Source: Udeniomyces pyricola (taxonomy: Eukaryota > Basidiomycota > Tremellomycetes > Cystofilobasidiales > Mrakiaceae). Taken from it: a DNA stretch of 64,000 nucleotides. The position numbers were made by a program, and so were the translations under genes. Shown piece after piece: positions 33,225 to 49,123 of the stretch. The stretch covers positions 124,001 to 188,000 of the forward strand of contig BCIK01000017.1 in assembly GCA_039545295.1 (NCBI GenBank), written 5' to 3'. Positions within the stretch are counted from its first letter, which is position 1; each line of letters begins with the position of its first letter. The notes beneath the pieces were generated by a model. The model was not told the origin of the DNA. It did no database searches and worked only from the letters and a program-made list of their open reading frames with translations.

Positions 33225-35587
33225 TTACGCCTCGACCTCTTTCCCACTCGACACGCTTCCTTCGGCAGCCCCAGCACCCTCCTGAACACTCAAGTCTCCG
33301 ACCGACTTGGTCGCGTCCGCAACACCCCCATCCTCGCTCTGAGACGTCGAGCCGTCCTCGTTCTCGTCGTCCGAGGTCTCGCGCTTGAACTGCGAGATAT
33401 CCCACTCGTCGCCGTTCTCGGCATCGTCGTCTGATTCGTCGCCTTGGAACCAATCCGGGTTGAAAGTGAACTAGATGAAGAAGAAAGAAAGACCTCAGTG
33501 GGTAAACAGTGAGCCACAGATCATTCGCAGGCAAGAAGAAGATCCCATGAGAAAAGCAGGAAACAACGCCACGACGAGAAAAAGAAAAAGGAAACGTACG
33601 AGATCCCTTCCACTCATACCACCCAACTTTCCGCCGCTCGCCGCGTTCTCCTTCAACTTCGCCTTGACCTCGTCCTCTGCCGTCTTCTTGTCCATCCTCG
33701 TCTTCTTCCAAACCGCAAACGTCTCGGCCGTGACGGGAGTGAGGTCCTTGCCGAGCTTGTGACGCTCGGACTCAAGGAACTCTTCGAGCGTGATGACGTT
33801 GGCTTTCGCGGCGGCTTCCTTCTTCTTCTTATCGGAATCGAGGACGAAACCGGGAGGCAGAGCGTGTCGGTACTTGCAGTTTTCTCCGTTCGGGCTGGAT
33901 GAAAAGAAGAAAAGAAGAAAAGGCAAGAAAAAGAAAAAGGATAGAGATCGGGAAGCATGGGATGATTAGCGAGAGAAAGAAACAAGTTGGGAAGAGATTG
34001 AAACGAGGGATAGGTATCAAAGAGGAACCGGTCGCGAGTGATGGTTGGGTGATACGTACCAGTCCCAGAACCATCCGTACTTCTGGTCTTCAACGGCCTG
34101 GATGAAGTGCTTGCAAACAATCTACACCGAGACAAGTCAAGGAGGAACCAAAGAAGCACGATAAAACACGCGCAGTCAGCCAGGGAGTCCGGATTTTGTA
34201 TATCCAACTACAACAATCCCTGTCTTCCCCCTTATTTCTGGTGCCTTCCACACGCTGACCGATACCGGTCCAAAACAACTCACATCGGTCGTAGTCTTTG
34301 GGTTACCCGTCTTGCTCAAAACAACGTTCCTCAGCTTCTCCTCGTCCCACTTGTCCATGGTATCCGTCTTCTTGTCGTTCGGATCAAACGCTCCTGGGTT
34401 AGCGACACCGTCACGTTCATCGGCGTAGAGGTTTCGCTTCTCGACTTTACGACCGACGTCCTTGTCGTGCGAGAACTTGCACTATAGGAGCCGGGCGATA
34501 TCGTAGACAAGAGACGTGTGTATGGAAGAGGCCAATGCGGAAACACGTGTACGTAAATGCGTGAGCTACGTCTTATATCGATGATATGACAATGTCAATG
34601 ACAGAGAGAGAGAGGAAGAAAGAGATATGTAGGGAAGAAAGCAAGACGAACCTTGGTTCCCTTCTCGCAGAAGCCCGCCTTGAAGTACTGGCAAAGAATT
34701 GTCTTGGGGTCTGCGCATGGCCCGTCGAGAACGAAAAAGGTCAATTGAAAATGCCAATGGCAAGGTTTGTCCGATGGCTTTCCACATCTTAGGGTGACTG
34801 GCAAAGAGATCAAGTCAACGAACCAACACCAAAGGGAACCTTTTGAGACTGAACAGGCTTGTGGAGGGCGGCCTCGGCTTTCTTCCTCTCGACCTCGGCA
34901 GCCTTGTAGGCGGCTTCAGCCTTTCGCTTCTCCTCCGCACGAAGCTATGACAGCAAACGTAGGGCAAAGACAACAAATGAGGACTGTCAGTCGGACTGAT
35001 CGATGGAGATTGTCAAGGCGGGAAACAGAAAAGGAGAGAAATGAGCTGACATCTTCGGGCGACTTGCCCTTTCGGGATTGAGCAGCCTTGATCTGAGCGG
35101 CTTGCTGCTGAACCTTGGCCGATTTGTTTTTCTGTTGGCGAGAGGAAAAGAAATGGCGAGAGAGAACATGGAGATGAGAGTACGAATGGAAGCGTTCGAG
35201 TGACGAACGAGGTCGATGAACAAAAAGCAGAAGCAGCAGCGAGTGTGAGTGAGTGACGTTTCGTTGCGACTCTCTCCTCGCTCTCTGTGGCTTTCTGCCC
35301 TTGCGTTGGCAAGAGTCAGACGACCGAGTGGGCTGGATGAATGGAGCTGAGCAAACATACGTTCTTCATACCAAAGGTCTTGTCGACCTTGATCTCGCTA
35401 GGGTTGGGTGTTGACGTCGTCCAAGACGCAGAGAACAGGGCGAGCAACGGCAAGGAAGCAGAGAAGAAGGCGAAAGCGCATGGTAAGCTGCTGTCGAAGG
35501 TCCGAGGACGGACAGACGGATGGCCGGATGTTGAGCATGAGATGAAAGGAGCGGGCCTTACACCTTCTTGTTCATTTTGGGAGGCAT
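33225..35587 (-). CDS. TMA46: Tma46/ZC3H15 (DFRP1) CCCH zinc-finger, translation-associated DRG-binding protein
   Basis: Binds and stabilises the Rbg1/DRG GTPase and associates with translating ribosomes. Exon 1 (35587-35562) encodes MPPKMNKKV. Its donor GTAAGG joins the exon beginning at 35397 to give [13 protein letters not shown], the signature N-terminus. An Ala/Lys/Glu-rich helix follows, then the first CCCH finger [19 protein letters not shown] and a second split over an intron, CKHF...GWFWDC then [10 protein letters not shown], followed by ALPPGFVL. These match ZC3H15 closely. The C-terminus contains [15 protein letters not shown] and [15 protein letters not shown] (the DFRP region that contacts DRG) and an acidic tail ending GKEVEA. 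About 370 residues in eight exons. A (GGT)n run lies just upstream of the start. Confidence 0.95.
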
Positions 35588-36082
35588 GTTGGCGGAGAAT
35601 TAGTAGGGGGTTGGTCGAGCCGGGTCGGAAGGGGTGGTGGTGGTGGTGGTGGTGGTGGATGACGAGAATCGTTCGTGTTGTGTCGGATGAGTGTGGAGCG
35701 GCAGTAACTTGCGTTGACTTGCCAGTTGAGCTCATGGGTATATGCATCCATCATCTTTCTCCTACAATATTCTTCATGTCACATCTTATGGGATCATGTC
35801 GACGTGTTGTATGCGACGCCGATATTAACCATGTCGGGCATAAGCTTAAAAAAAAAAAAAAAAAAACAATGTCGAGGTGCAGATTCGTCTTTGTGGTCGA
35901 TGGGGACTTGCGGCATCGGAATGGATTATACATGGAACGTCTCTTTAGTAGTCTTCTCATCACCATCATCGTCATCCACATCCAATTCCACATCCAATTC
36001 CTCATCCACATTCACATTCACATCCATCCGCCCACCGGCACTGCATCCTCCCATCAGTTTCCTTTCTTTTCCCTCCTCTCAC
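35588..36082. promoter_or_regulatory. Divergent promoter region, TMA46 and acidic-protein gene
   Basis: A 495-base spacer. It holds a (GGT)8-9 repeat at about 35633-35658, an 18-base A run at about 35849-35866, and CACATCCAATTC/CACATTCA-type short repeats at 35975-36035 near the plus-strand start. No coding is supported. Confidence 0.5.
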
Positions 36083-39000
36083 ATGCTGCCAACTCCCCTT
36101 CCAGACTCATATAGCCAAGATATCGAAATGGTTCAATCCACTTCCAACCCAGACGAGATGATGGACGAGGACGCCCTCTACGACGACGACGACGACGACG
36201 ACACCAACGACCACAACCTCGCCAATCCATCCCATGCCCCTCATCATTCCCAACTCGACGAAAGTGGTGACGTCGTCTTTGTCAAGTCTTCACAAGAATC
36301 TCCGATCGTCATTGAAGCTCCCATGCTTGATAGTGAACTCATCGATGAGCTCAACCAAGGCGACGCGAGGATGATGAGCGATGATGGCAAGATGGTTCTG
36401 TCAGATGGCGGGGATGTCCTCTCTGCTGATGAAGACGGCGATGTTTCCTTCCAAGTGCCGCCTCATCCGAGTTCTCCTGCTGGCGCTCAAGTAGACGTCG
36501 CTCTGGAGAACGAGGTCCGACCCAACGCCGAACTCAGCCTCGCCAGCACCGCTTCACCCTTCCTGCCCTTGACCACGCCCACCGTCCGAATGATCCACAT
36601 CGAGGAAAAGAACGAGGTTCCTGACGAGTCTCACTTGTCATCTCCCCGACCGCCTGTAGAGATTTCCTTACCGTCTCCACCTCAAGAGAATGTTCAAGGT
36701 ACCGAGGCTGAGCCCGTTGCTGATGCAGTCCCTGCTACCGAATCGACAGGTAAGCAGCTTCCCCCTCGTGCTTGGTCCCTCCTCTCTAACCCTTACTCAC
36801 AGATTCTCTCTTCACCAATGCTTTGAAACTCTCAGGTCCGGCCGACACCAACCAACACCAGCCCATGACTGTGGCTCAGAGCAAACCGGAACTACAACCC
36901 TCGACTGGTGAGTCCGCTCTTACTATCGAGCATGTGCCTTTGTTCTCACGCGCCGAGAAGAAGCTCACGTAGTCCTCTTCTTCCATCAACATCTTTACAC
37001 AGAAGACTCTGCTGATCATCTTGAGCTACCGGAAGAAGAGCTTGATACCGATAACACCCTTCCAGAGCCCGAGGCAGAACCCGACCTAAAAAACAAGCAA
37101 CTCATCGACCTCACTGGCGATGACTCCGAACCCGTCGACTATCACGAACTGCCGCAAACCGACCCTATCGAGCCTCTTGAGCTTCACGAAGAGCCCATCG
37201 ACTACTTTGAACCACCTCCTGGAGTTGGCTCGCCCAGCTCGGATTGTTCCTCTTTGAGCTCGGCTCACTCGCCCTTTTACCCTGTCACCATTGCCTACCC
37301 ATCGCTGAAGCGCCCTACCGATCCTGAAGAAGCTTCCGAGGTCATCAACACGTACTCTCTCTTTCTTCCCGTGCCAGACGAGCCCGAGTCGCTTCCTGTG
37401 CTGCTCTCGGCAAACCAGGCGTGCTTCTATGAGCCTCTCTCGAATCTGTTCAACGCGCTGAGAGAAGAGGCCGCGTTTGCTGGCGAGGGCGAGGCGGCTG
37501 AGGGAATAACACTCGATGATGAGGGTGGAACGAAAGAATGGGTCCTGGAGCATGCTGACGAAAGGTTGCAGCTTGCCATTGGCGAGGTTGGTCATTTTCA
37601 TTCATATTTACGCCCGTCTACTTTGTAGCCGCATATAGGGTAAAATTGCTGTACGCTGACGAATCGTCCTTGGCGTATATCACGATTCCTTTCAGGACAA
37701 CGTTTATGCTCGCTCCATGACCCTGGCCGACCTCGCTCAGCTGCACGCTCTCTGTGACCTCCCTCCTCCTTTGACGCTCAAGCTTCGCCCAGGTCAGACT
37801 CGTTTCATGCTCCGGTTCAATATGATCCAGCGCTTGAGCGCCGGTGAAGACGTCGATCACGATGAGGAGCATGAGCACGACCATGTTGGAGGAGACGATG
37901 AGTATGTCGATGGCGAGAAATACGATGGCACTTGGCAGGACGGCGATCACGGTGCGTTTAGGTTGCTATTACTGAGTATCGTCGAGATGCATGCTATGAT
38001 GAGGTGACAAACTAACGACTTCATGCCGTTTCTTCTCTTCACCTCTCAACAGATGGCGAGGAAGTCGAACACAACGAGCAAGATGCCACTCATGTTCACC
38101 AAGAGGAACCGTATCAGGAGCAAGAGTACGAAGATGAAGAAGAGTACCACGTCGATGAGGCCGAAGTCGCTGGCGCCGCTAAGGCAGGGCTCGACCATCC
38201 CAATATCGGCGAGGCCGAGCAAGCGTTGGAAGATGAGAAAACTCAACGCATCATCGACAATGAAGGTATGTCTGTCAGACCTTGTTTCTGGCCACGACAA
38301 GAAGTAGACGACTGATGATCGTGATTTGTGTCTGACATATTTGCAACCTTACCTTATAGAGAGACGATTTGCCGAGGATGGTGAGATTGTGACACCACGC
38401 GAAGACTCACACATCTCGGATCCCCTCACCAGTTCAGACACGGCCGACCGAGAGACAGTCGAAGAACCGACCGAAGAGCCTGCAGGTACATACGGGCGTT
38501 CATGTATTGGCTGTTTGCTCGTCATCTCGCCCGACACATCGCGCTTGCTTTAGCTGATTGTTTCTTCGTAGATTATCCCAACGGCCCAGATGACCCAACC
38601 GAAACTGACGACCAACACGCTGCGGATCCACCTGCTGAACCCATGGCTGACGAGGAAGCATCAACTGGTGAATATCCGCTATCTACTTTTCGGTTTGGAC
38701 ATTTCGACGGTCCGTTCGCTGACGCTTCCGAGGTGGCTTGATTGTGTCGCTAGCGAACGACGACGAGATTTCATCACCCCAAGATGGCGACATCGTTGAA
38801 GACTCAAAGCTGGTCCAAACTGCAAACGGTGATATTGAAGTACCTTCGGATGCCCCGCATGTTGAGACTAGCCTGGGCGACTACGACGAGGCCGCCGCTC
38901 TCGATGTCTACGACGAGGACGACGCGGACGAAAGTGAAGTCCCGGATACTCAGATCCACGAAGACCTTGTGGCTGCTGAGGACGACGAAGACGAGGAAGA

Positions 39001-39631
39001 AGAGCGTCTGAAGCATGATGTAGAGAGAATCGCTGCAGAAGAGACGACGGCTGGCGGCGGCGAGGTGGAGGAGAGCGTGCCAGTACCAAGCGCGTTCGTA
39101 GTCACCGTCGACGAAGATAAAGAAGAAGAGGCGACGTCAGAGGACGTAAATGGACATCATGCTGAGCAAGCTGGTGAGTTGACCTGCATTGTGCTCTTCA
39201 CTCAACTCAAGCATCACGCGTCGAGGCTAACTATCTGATCCTTTGGGTTCCATGTTATAGTTCCATCAAAGATGACCGAGGCGCCTTTCCCCGCAACCTC
39301 TATCGCGACTCGTCGATCGACGCGACTCAACCCACCCCCTGTCGAAGGTCCTACATCTGCTGTTGTCCCACCGCAACCGTCCTCTTCGACTGCTCTCGAA
39401 CCACCCTCGGTCGCCGAGCCTGGGCCGGAGCTCGACGACTTTTACGCTGATTCGCCTCTGCCTCCGATCGGGTTGGACGACGAGGATGTTGACGACGATA
39501 TCTCTGGGGAGATGGGTGGAGAAGTTCTTGAGGATGATGAGGTGGCCAGTGGGGGAGACGGGAAGAGGAGGAGGGATGAAGGGGAGGAAGAAGAGGGGAA
39601 AGAGGAAGTCAAAAGAAGGAAGTCCGAGTGA
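36083..39631 (+). CDS. Large acidic, probably nuclear protein of unknown function
   Basis: Not recognised. About eight exons join in one frame, giving over 800 residues. The start is 36083 (MLPTPLPDSYSQ) or the in-frame ATG at 36128 (MVQSTS); exon 1 ends at 36749. Most of the protein is Asp/Glu-rich disorder, including a poly-Asp run at about 36181-36202. A compact, more hydrophobic core sits in the middle (about 37250-37850): YPVTIAYPSLKRPTDP, then YSLFLPVPDEPESLPVLLSA, FYEPLSNLFNALREE, and MTLADLAQLHALCDLP with LRPGQTRFMLRFNMIQRL. This core looks folded and is the best handle for a search. The tail ends in basic clusters (KRRRDEG, KRRKSE) that fit a nuclear localisation signal. Divergent from TMA46. 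Confidence 0.75.
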
Positions 39632-40180
39632 CACGCTGAACGACCCGATTTTCGAAAGCTGGAAACCTTCCTCAATCCTGCTTCCTGGCCCGCTTGGACA
39701 ACCCTCATCGACAGCGGTCCATCAAGTCCCAACGCGATCTGAAGTTCACAGTCGTTTTTGTCCTCCTTCCCAACTCAGTCAGCCCCTTTTTCTCGTCTTG
39801 CAGTCATCATCACGCCATTCGCTCATCAATTTTCAATCGAGCAACCACTTCGACCCCTTTCTCCTTGTAACGACGCCCTCCATCATCCGATACCATCCTG
39901 CCCCTCTTTCATCATCAGCATACGACTAGTACGATTTCCTTGTGTCATAACCTTCGCCACTTCATCTTCCCAGAACCCGTCTTCTCAGGCGGCCCACTCG
40001 CGTCAACACCCAATCCCTCCATTCAGCATAACTTTCTACTTCGTCCACGCTCCTATCTCCTTCCGGATTTGCCTTCTCCCAGAACGAAAAGAAAAGGGAC
40101 AAAGAAAGGCGCCAAGCGTCTATGACGCGTCTTAGCCTTCTTCATCCCAATACCCATCTGCACTGCTCCCGCTACCTAGG

Positions 40181-40434
40181 TCGGTCAGAGTTGTCTCGCC
40201 ATCTTGCAAGGATGCATCGTCAAAGACTCGATTGGACGTTCCTGGTTCAAGCCCTCGAAAGACGTCCATCCCTGGTGCTTTGCCTACCTTCTCTCGACAT
40301 TCCCGCCCTCACTCGTCATCCCTGCTTTTCTCGTTCTGGCCTGGCCTCCTGATGAGCGCACTCTGACCGGGTCACAAGTCAGTCTGGGATATCTCCAGAG
40401 GAGGTCTGAGAAGCGGAGCAAGAGGGCCTAGGGA
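40181..40434 (+). CDS. Possible terminal exon of a small membrane protein (uncertain)
   Basis: An open segment preceded by a plausible acceptor (ctacctag) and ending in TAG. It reads GQSCLAILQGCIVKDSIG, then WFKPSKDVHPWCFAYLLSTF, then a transmembrane-like stretch PPSLVIPAFLVLAWP, and a basic end LQRRSEKRSKRA. Its composition is unlike the low-complexity DNA around it, which suggests a real small protein of one or two membrane spans. I could not find a convincing first exon; ATG at 40122 is in another frame unless an intron intervenes. No family is recognised. It could equally be chance. Confidence 0.25.
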
Positions 40435-42032
40435 TGAGTGCGAAAGGAAGGAAGGAAGGAGACACAAACGGTAGGCCGGCTGCAATATCATGCAGTCTTT
40501 TTTTCATCTCTTTTCTGTTTAGTATCACCTGTCGTTTCTCTCTCTCTCTCTCTCTTTCTCAATCCTCTTGTCTCTCTTGCTTTGATCTTGGATCCTCCAT
40601 CTCGTCCTTCCCTGTATGCCTTGCCCTTTCTCGTCCTACTGCGTTTCATCATAACCTCTGATGTCAATCCTCATCCCGATTATCTTTCCCTTTGCATTGC
40701 CTCTCTCTTTTTCCCTTGACCTCCCCCAACTTTTTTTCTCCCGTCTTTTCCGTTCTCTTGACTCGATCTTCTCCTTTTGCTTTCCCTTTCTGCCTCCCTC
40801 GCTCAACCTTACCTCGACTCTCTCAACCTTCCCTCCTGGCCTTCCCTTTCCATCCTATGCGCTTCGTTCAGTGACCACTAACTTGTCTTTCTCTTCTCCT
40901 AATTACAAGCCACCACCCAAGTTCGACCCTATGGCGTTCCCAACTCCGTTCCGTCTTGTCCTTTCTTAGTTGCTCCCCCATGTCGACGGCAGTCAGCAAA
41001 ACGTGCTTTGTCGATCGGCGGTCACACCCTCAGCTGTCGTCCTACGATTCACTTCGGCGGTTGAGGGTATGTTTGAAAGCGATCTCGATGGCATAAACCC
41101 TCAAAGTCTGCTCGTCTTTTTTTTTTTCTCCTCTCCCTATCGGTTCGGATCGAGACAGGAAAGAAAGCAAGGTAGAGAGGGGGAAGGGCAAGGGGGGGGG
41201 GGACAACGGGGAAGGGAAGGAGGGGACCGGGGAGATGAGGGGGTGGGAGTGTGGATCATGACAATCATGTCTGGTTCTCTATGTTCGTTCGTGTGAGGCC
41301 GTAAAAAAACGTCGACGAGGAGGTTGCTTTCTTTTGATTCTTTTCTTTCTTTTCCTCCTTTCTTCCCTTTTCCTCTTTTTCCTCTGGTTTTTTTTTCTTC
41401 TTTCTTTTGTTCGTTATTGTTCTTGATGCTCTCCTCGTCATCAGTTTTATTTATTCATTCATCTTTTTCGACTCTTTGTGTCTCTCTTTCTCTGGATCGA
41501 TCTCGGCCCCTTAATCAGTTATCCCTAACGCTCTGATGCTTGATTTTCTACAGTAGCTCGTTTCCCAAATCAAGTCCCTCGTCTAGTAGCTCCCGTTTAA
41601 GTAATCGATACGTGTTAGTTGTTTGACATTTCGATTGCATTGTTGCATGATGCACAGTACGCCTTCTTTGGACCGATATATGATATCATGAATCGACTCC
41701 GGCCCGCGTACGTTGTACTATATATATATATATTGGCCACGTCGACCCACTAGACCTCCGTTGATAACGGTCGGACCTAGTCGAGTTGGTAGCGCGTGTC
41801 ATGCAGGGTCAGGGCGTACGTCAGTCGATGCGAGGAGGTGTCTGAGGGACGAATCATCAGCCGTGAGAGCTTGGGAAACCAGGCCACGTATGCTGAGTTT
41901 CGACGCACCAGTCGAGTGATAAGCTTTATTGGGTATCTTTGCCCGCTCCCCCCTTGATTTTCTGTTTTGGCGGGTGGTAATACCGGGGGTGTCTGACCTC
42001 TTTGTTTCGGCCTCCATACTACCACTTGCTCT

Positions 42033-42058
42033 CACACACACACACACACACACACACA
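42033..42058. repeat. (CA)13 microsatellite
   Basis: A CA dinucleotide run in the spacer, followed by degenerate CACATA repeats to about 42080. Confidence 0.9.
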
Positions 42059-42989
42059 TTCACACACATACACATACACTCGCTACTCAACTTCCTCTAT
42101 TCACACCTCTCACACCTTACACTCACCCAACCTCCTATCGACACAAATTTCTATCCACTCACGCTCATAACCACATACTATCGCTTCAACCATCCTCTCA
42201 TACACTCACCCTCCTTCCCTCACTTACCAATCCACCTACCCTCTCATCTGTCTTCACTGTACGTCTATGTTCATCTTGCTGGCGTTCTTGTTTGGATTCA
42301 TATCGTTGGGATTTCTTGCCTTTCAGCGCTGACGTCTTTTATCACCCTTCCTTCACTCTCTCCCCCTCTCCCTTCCCTTTCCCCCCTCCCCCCCCTTTTT
42401 TCCCTTGACTTTATAGGGTTTCCGGTCTTTGTCATCACGTCTCGATCCTTTCGTCCCTTATATAATACGAATACCATTAGGCCCGTCTTTCCTTTTTCCT
42501 TTTTCTTTTCTTTCTTTTTTTTTTCTTCTTCTTCTTCTTCTTTATGAACATGTCACATATCCCATCGCTACACTTTCAAAGGCATGTGATCCGAAGCGTG
42601 TTCCGAAGAAGAAGAAGAAGAAGAAGAAAACAGAACAGAAAAGAAAAGAGAAGAGAAGGAACAAAAAGAACAACGAGAAAGGGGGGGGGGGGNGGGNGNG
42701 AAGAGGAGAGGAGAGGAAAAAAAAAGGAAACTGACGGGTTGAGACACTCTTTCTTTTTTCTTTTTCGATCTCCAGAAGAAAGAGCAAAGCAAAAAGAAAA
42801 AGAACAAGAAGACGAACGAGAAGAGAAGGAAGGAGAAAGACAAGGAAAAAGGAATGGAAAAAAAAAGGAAAGGAGGTCAGGAAGGAGGAAGAAAGAAAGA
42901 CCAAAAAAAGAAGAGGAAGAAGAAGATACCATCGGCCGAGAGAAAGGGGGAGAGAGGATGGGGGTATGAGAAGAGTGGAGGGGTTGAAT

Positions 42990-42993
<4 letters not shown>

Positions 42994-43033
<40 letters not shown>
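42994..43033. repeat. (AG)20 microsatellite
   Basis: An AG dinucleotide run downstream of the PAK kinase stop codon, within A/G-rich DNA. Confidence 0.9.
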
Positions 43034-43038
<5 letters not shown>

Positions 43039-43366
43039 TGAAAGACGAAGAAGAAGAAGAGAGACATAGGGAAACTCGTGCAAAGAGAGAAAGAGAGAGA
43101 GCGAGAACAAGAGTAACGAAAGAGGAGGGTAAGGCGAAAAAGGTATGATGGGATCCAATGAAACCAAACAAGTTCGCAAGAGACAAACACACACACACAC
43201 ACACACAACGAGACGAGACGAGACGAGACCGGGAAGGAGTGAATGTCCAAACGAAAAACGAGAAATCACAGAAAAAAAAACAAAGAAAATACGCCAGGGT
43301 GGATGGGTGGGTGAGTGAAGAGGTTGATCTGGAGATTGACTTTTTCTTCTTCTTCTTTTCGTCCAA

Positions 43367-47689
<4,323 letters not shown>

Positions 47690-48740
47690 CGGAAGAGGTG
47701 AGAGTGGTTGGGCGGGGAGGGAGGGCAAAGATGACGAGGCAGAGACGACGAGGAGTTGGAGGGGAAGAGGGGGGCGGGGAGCAGGGAGCGGAGCAGGGAG
47801 CGGAGGAGAGAGGCGTTGTCGTTATTGAGACAGATGGGAGAGAGAGAAGGGGGGACTTGGGGGGACGGGGGGCAAGGGCGCAAGGGCGCAAGGGGGTCGA
47901 CCAAGGGACGTGGGATATCCGCCCCCAGCACAACGCGCGACGCAGAGAACAAACGACAGCCTCACACGCATATATCCATCATCCAACATCCTCACCAACC
48001 TTCTTATACACTCCCAACACAGTCCTCATCGCAGTCGCACAGCTATACCAACGGTCCTATGGCATGTTCTCATCCAAGCATCGCCTGGATTCGTGGCGGA
48101 CGACATCTCGAACACGCCTCGATATCCCCACACCTTTCTTTCACCGCCCCGGCCCCTCACATACACCGCACCTCAGAGAACACATATTCTATCATACGAC
48201 TCATCCACATCGCACCTATACGCCATCGAGCTTCGATCACGCTTTGGCAGCTCGTATGCTACGCTTGATTGGGCTTTACCGTCGACCGCCGGTTTTCTCT
48301 TGATCCTTGTTCCGGCCAGCCGCGACTGAATTGGACCTCGCCCCGTAGATGTCCTCCTCTGATCCTTGCACTGATCCAAATCGCCTCCGAGCTGTGGATG
48401 GCAAGACAGGAACATCCTGATCCCAAGCCATCCGCGGACCGGCTACATGCCCCCAAGACAATCAGAATGTAGGCCCAAGTGCAAAACTGGCACGATGACT
48501 TCAATTGTACAGTGCATCGATCCAAAGCGAGCAGGAGTCTATGATCGTATCTTAGAACTGTCATCACAGTGATCGCTCAATGCGTCGGATATACCATGCC
48601 AGTGCAATGCAATTCACCTTGCTGGTCGACCTAGTCGACGGGCGATAGAACATGGAGTTATCCGACCATCCTTTAAAGTCGCTGTGATGAACTTGACATA
48701 TAAAACGTAGGCACAATGAACAGGTAACCGCTGTCTCGCC

Positions 48741-48756
48741 CTCCGGAGCTCCGGAG
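48741..48756. repeat. 16-bp perfect palindrome
   Basis: CTCCGGAGCTCCGGAG equals its own reverse complement and is also two copies of the 8-bp palindrome CTCCGGAG. It lies in the PAK/CNT divergent promoter, so it is a candidate binding site for a dimeric regulator. Confidence 0.85.
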
Positions 48757-49043
48757 ATGGAATATCGATCAATCACCGGCGAAGCTTTTAGGCGCGCGTG
48801 GTCACGGTATACAAGCCTGGGCCTTGCCGTCAACCCTAGATAAGCCAGATAAGCGGCGTTGAGATAGATGCACGCGCAGGGTTCCCGTTCCACAATTCCA
48901 CCTGCTTTCATTTGTCGATGACATGATATCATGAATCGATCAAGGCCTCTTCAAGTTTCAAAGGTGCTATGCGCTGGGCGCTGGGAAGCTGAGCGCTGGC
49001 GGAAGCAGCAGCAGCCTTATCGCAAAGATGCCAGGTCAGCAGT

Positions 49044-49074
49044 GATTACCTGTAATCGATAATCACCTGTGATT
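49044..49074. promoter_or_regulatory. Pair of 14-bp dyad-symmetric boxes, 17 bp apart
   Basis: Box 1 is GATTACCTGTAATC (49044-49057) and box 2 is AATCACCTGTGATT (49061-49074). Each has 6-base complementary arms around CT. Between the boxes, two arm positions change, and in each case the partner position changes to match. Symmetry is therefore preserved although sequence is not. A binding-site role is inference. Confidence 0.5.
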
Positions 49075-49092
49075 GATGAAGGAAAGAAGCTT

Positions 49093-49123
49093 TCGGGTCA
49101 GTCGTGCAGTCAAAGTGACCCGA
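49093..49123. repeat. 8-bp inverted repeat, 15-base spacer
   Basis: TCGGGTCA at 49093-49100 pairs with TGACCCGA at 49116-49123, directly downstream of the two dyad boxes. Confidence 0.8.

Larger units (their letters stand above)
39632..43366. other. Long convergent spacer rich in simple sequence
   Basis: About 3.7 kb between converging genes. One small exon-like segment at 40181-40434 is listed separately. Otherwise it contains pyrimidine-rich DNA (40500-40900 and 41320-41450), short G runs (about 41191 and 42680), an (AT)n at 41718-41734, (CA)13 at 42033-42058, (GA)20 at 42994-43033, (CA)n at about 43187-43206 and a GAGAC pentamer repeat at about 43208-43228. Ns at about 42693-42700 mark uncertain assembly. 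Long open frames in 42000-43370 are products of these repeats. Confidence 0.5.

Noticed and set aside
41778..41850. A-box-like sequence (TAGTCGAGTTGG) suggesting a tRNA gene
   Set aside because: The D-stem does not pair well, no acceptable TTCGA B box or matching acceptor stem follows within 110 bases.
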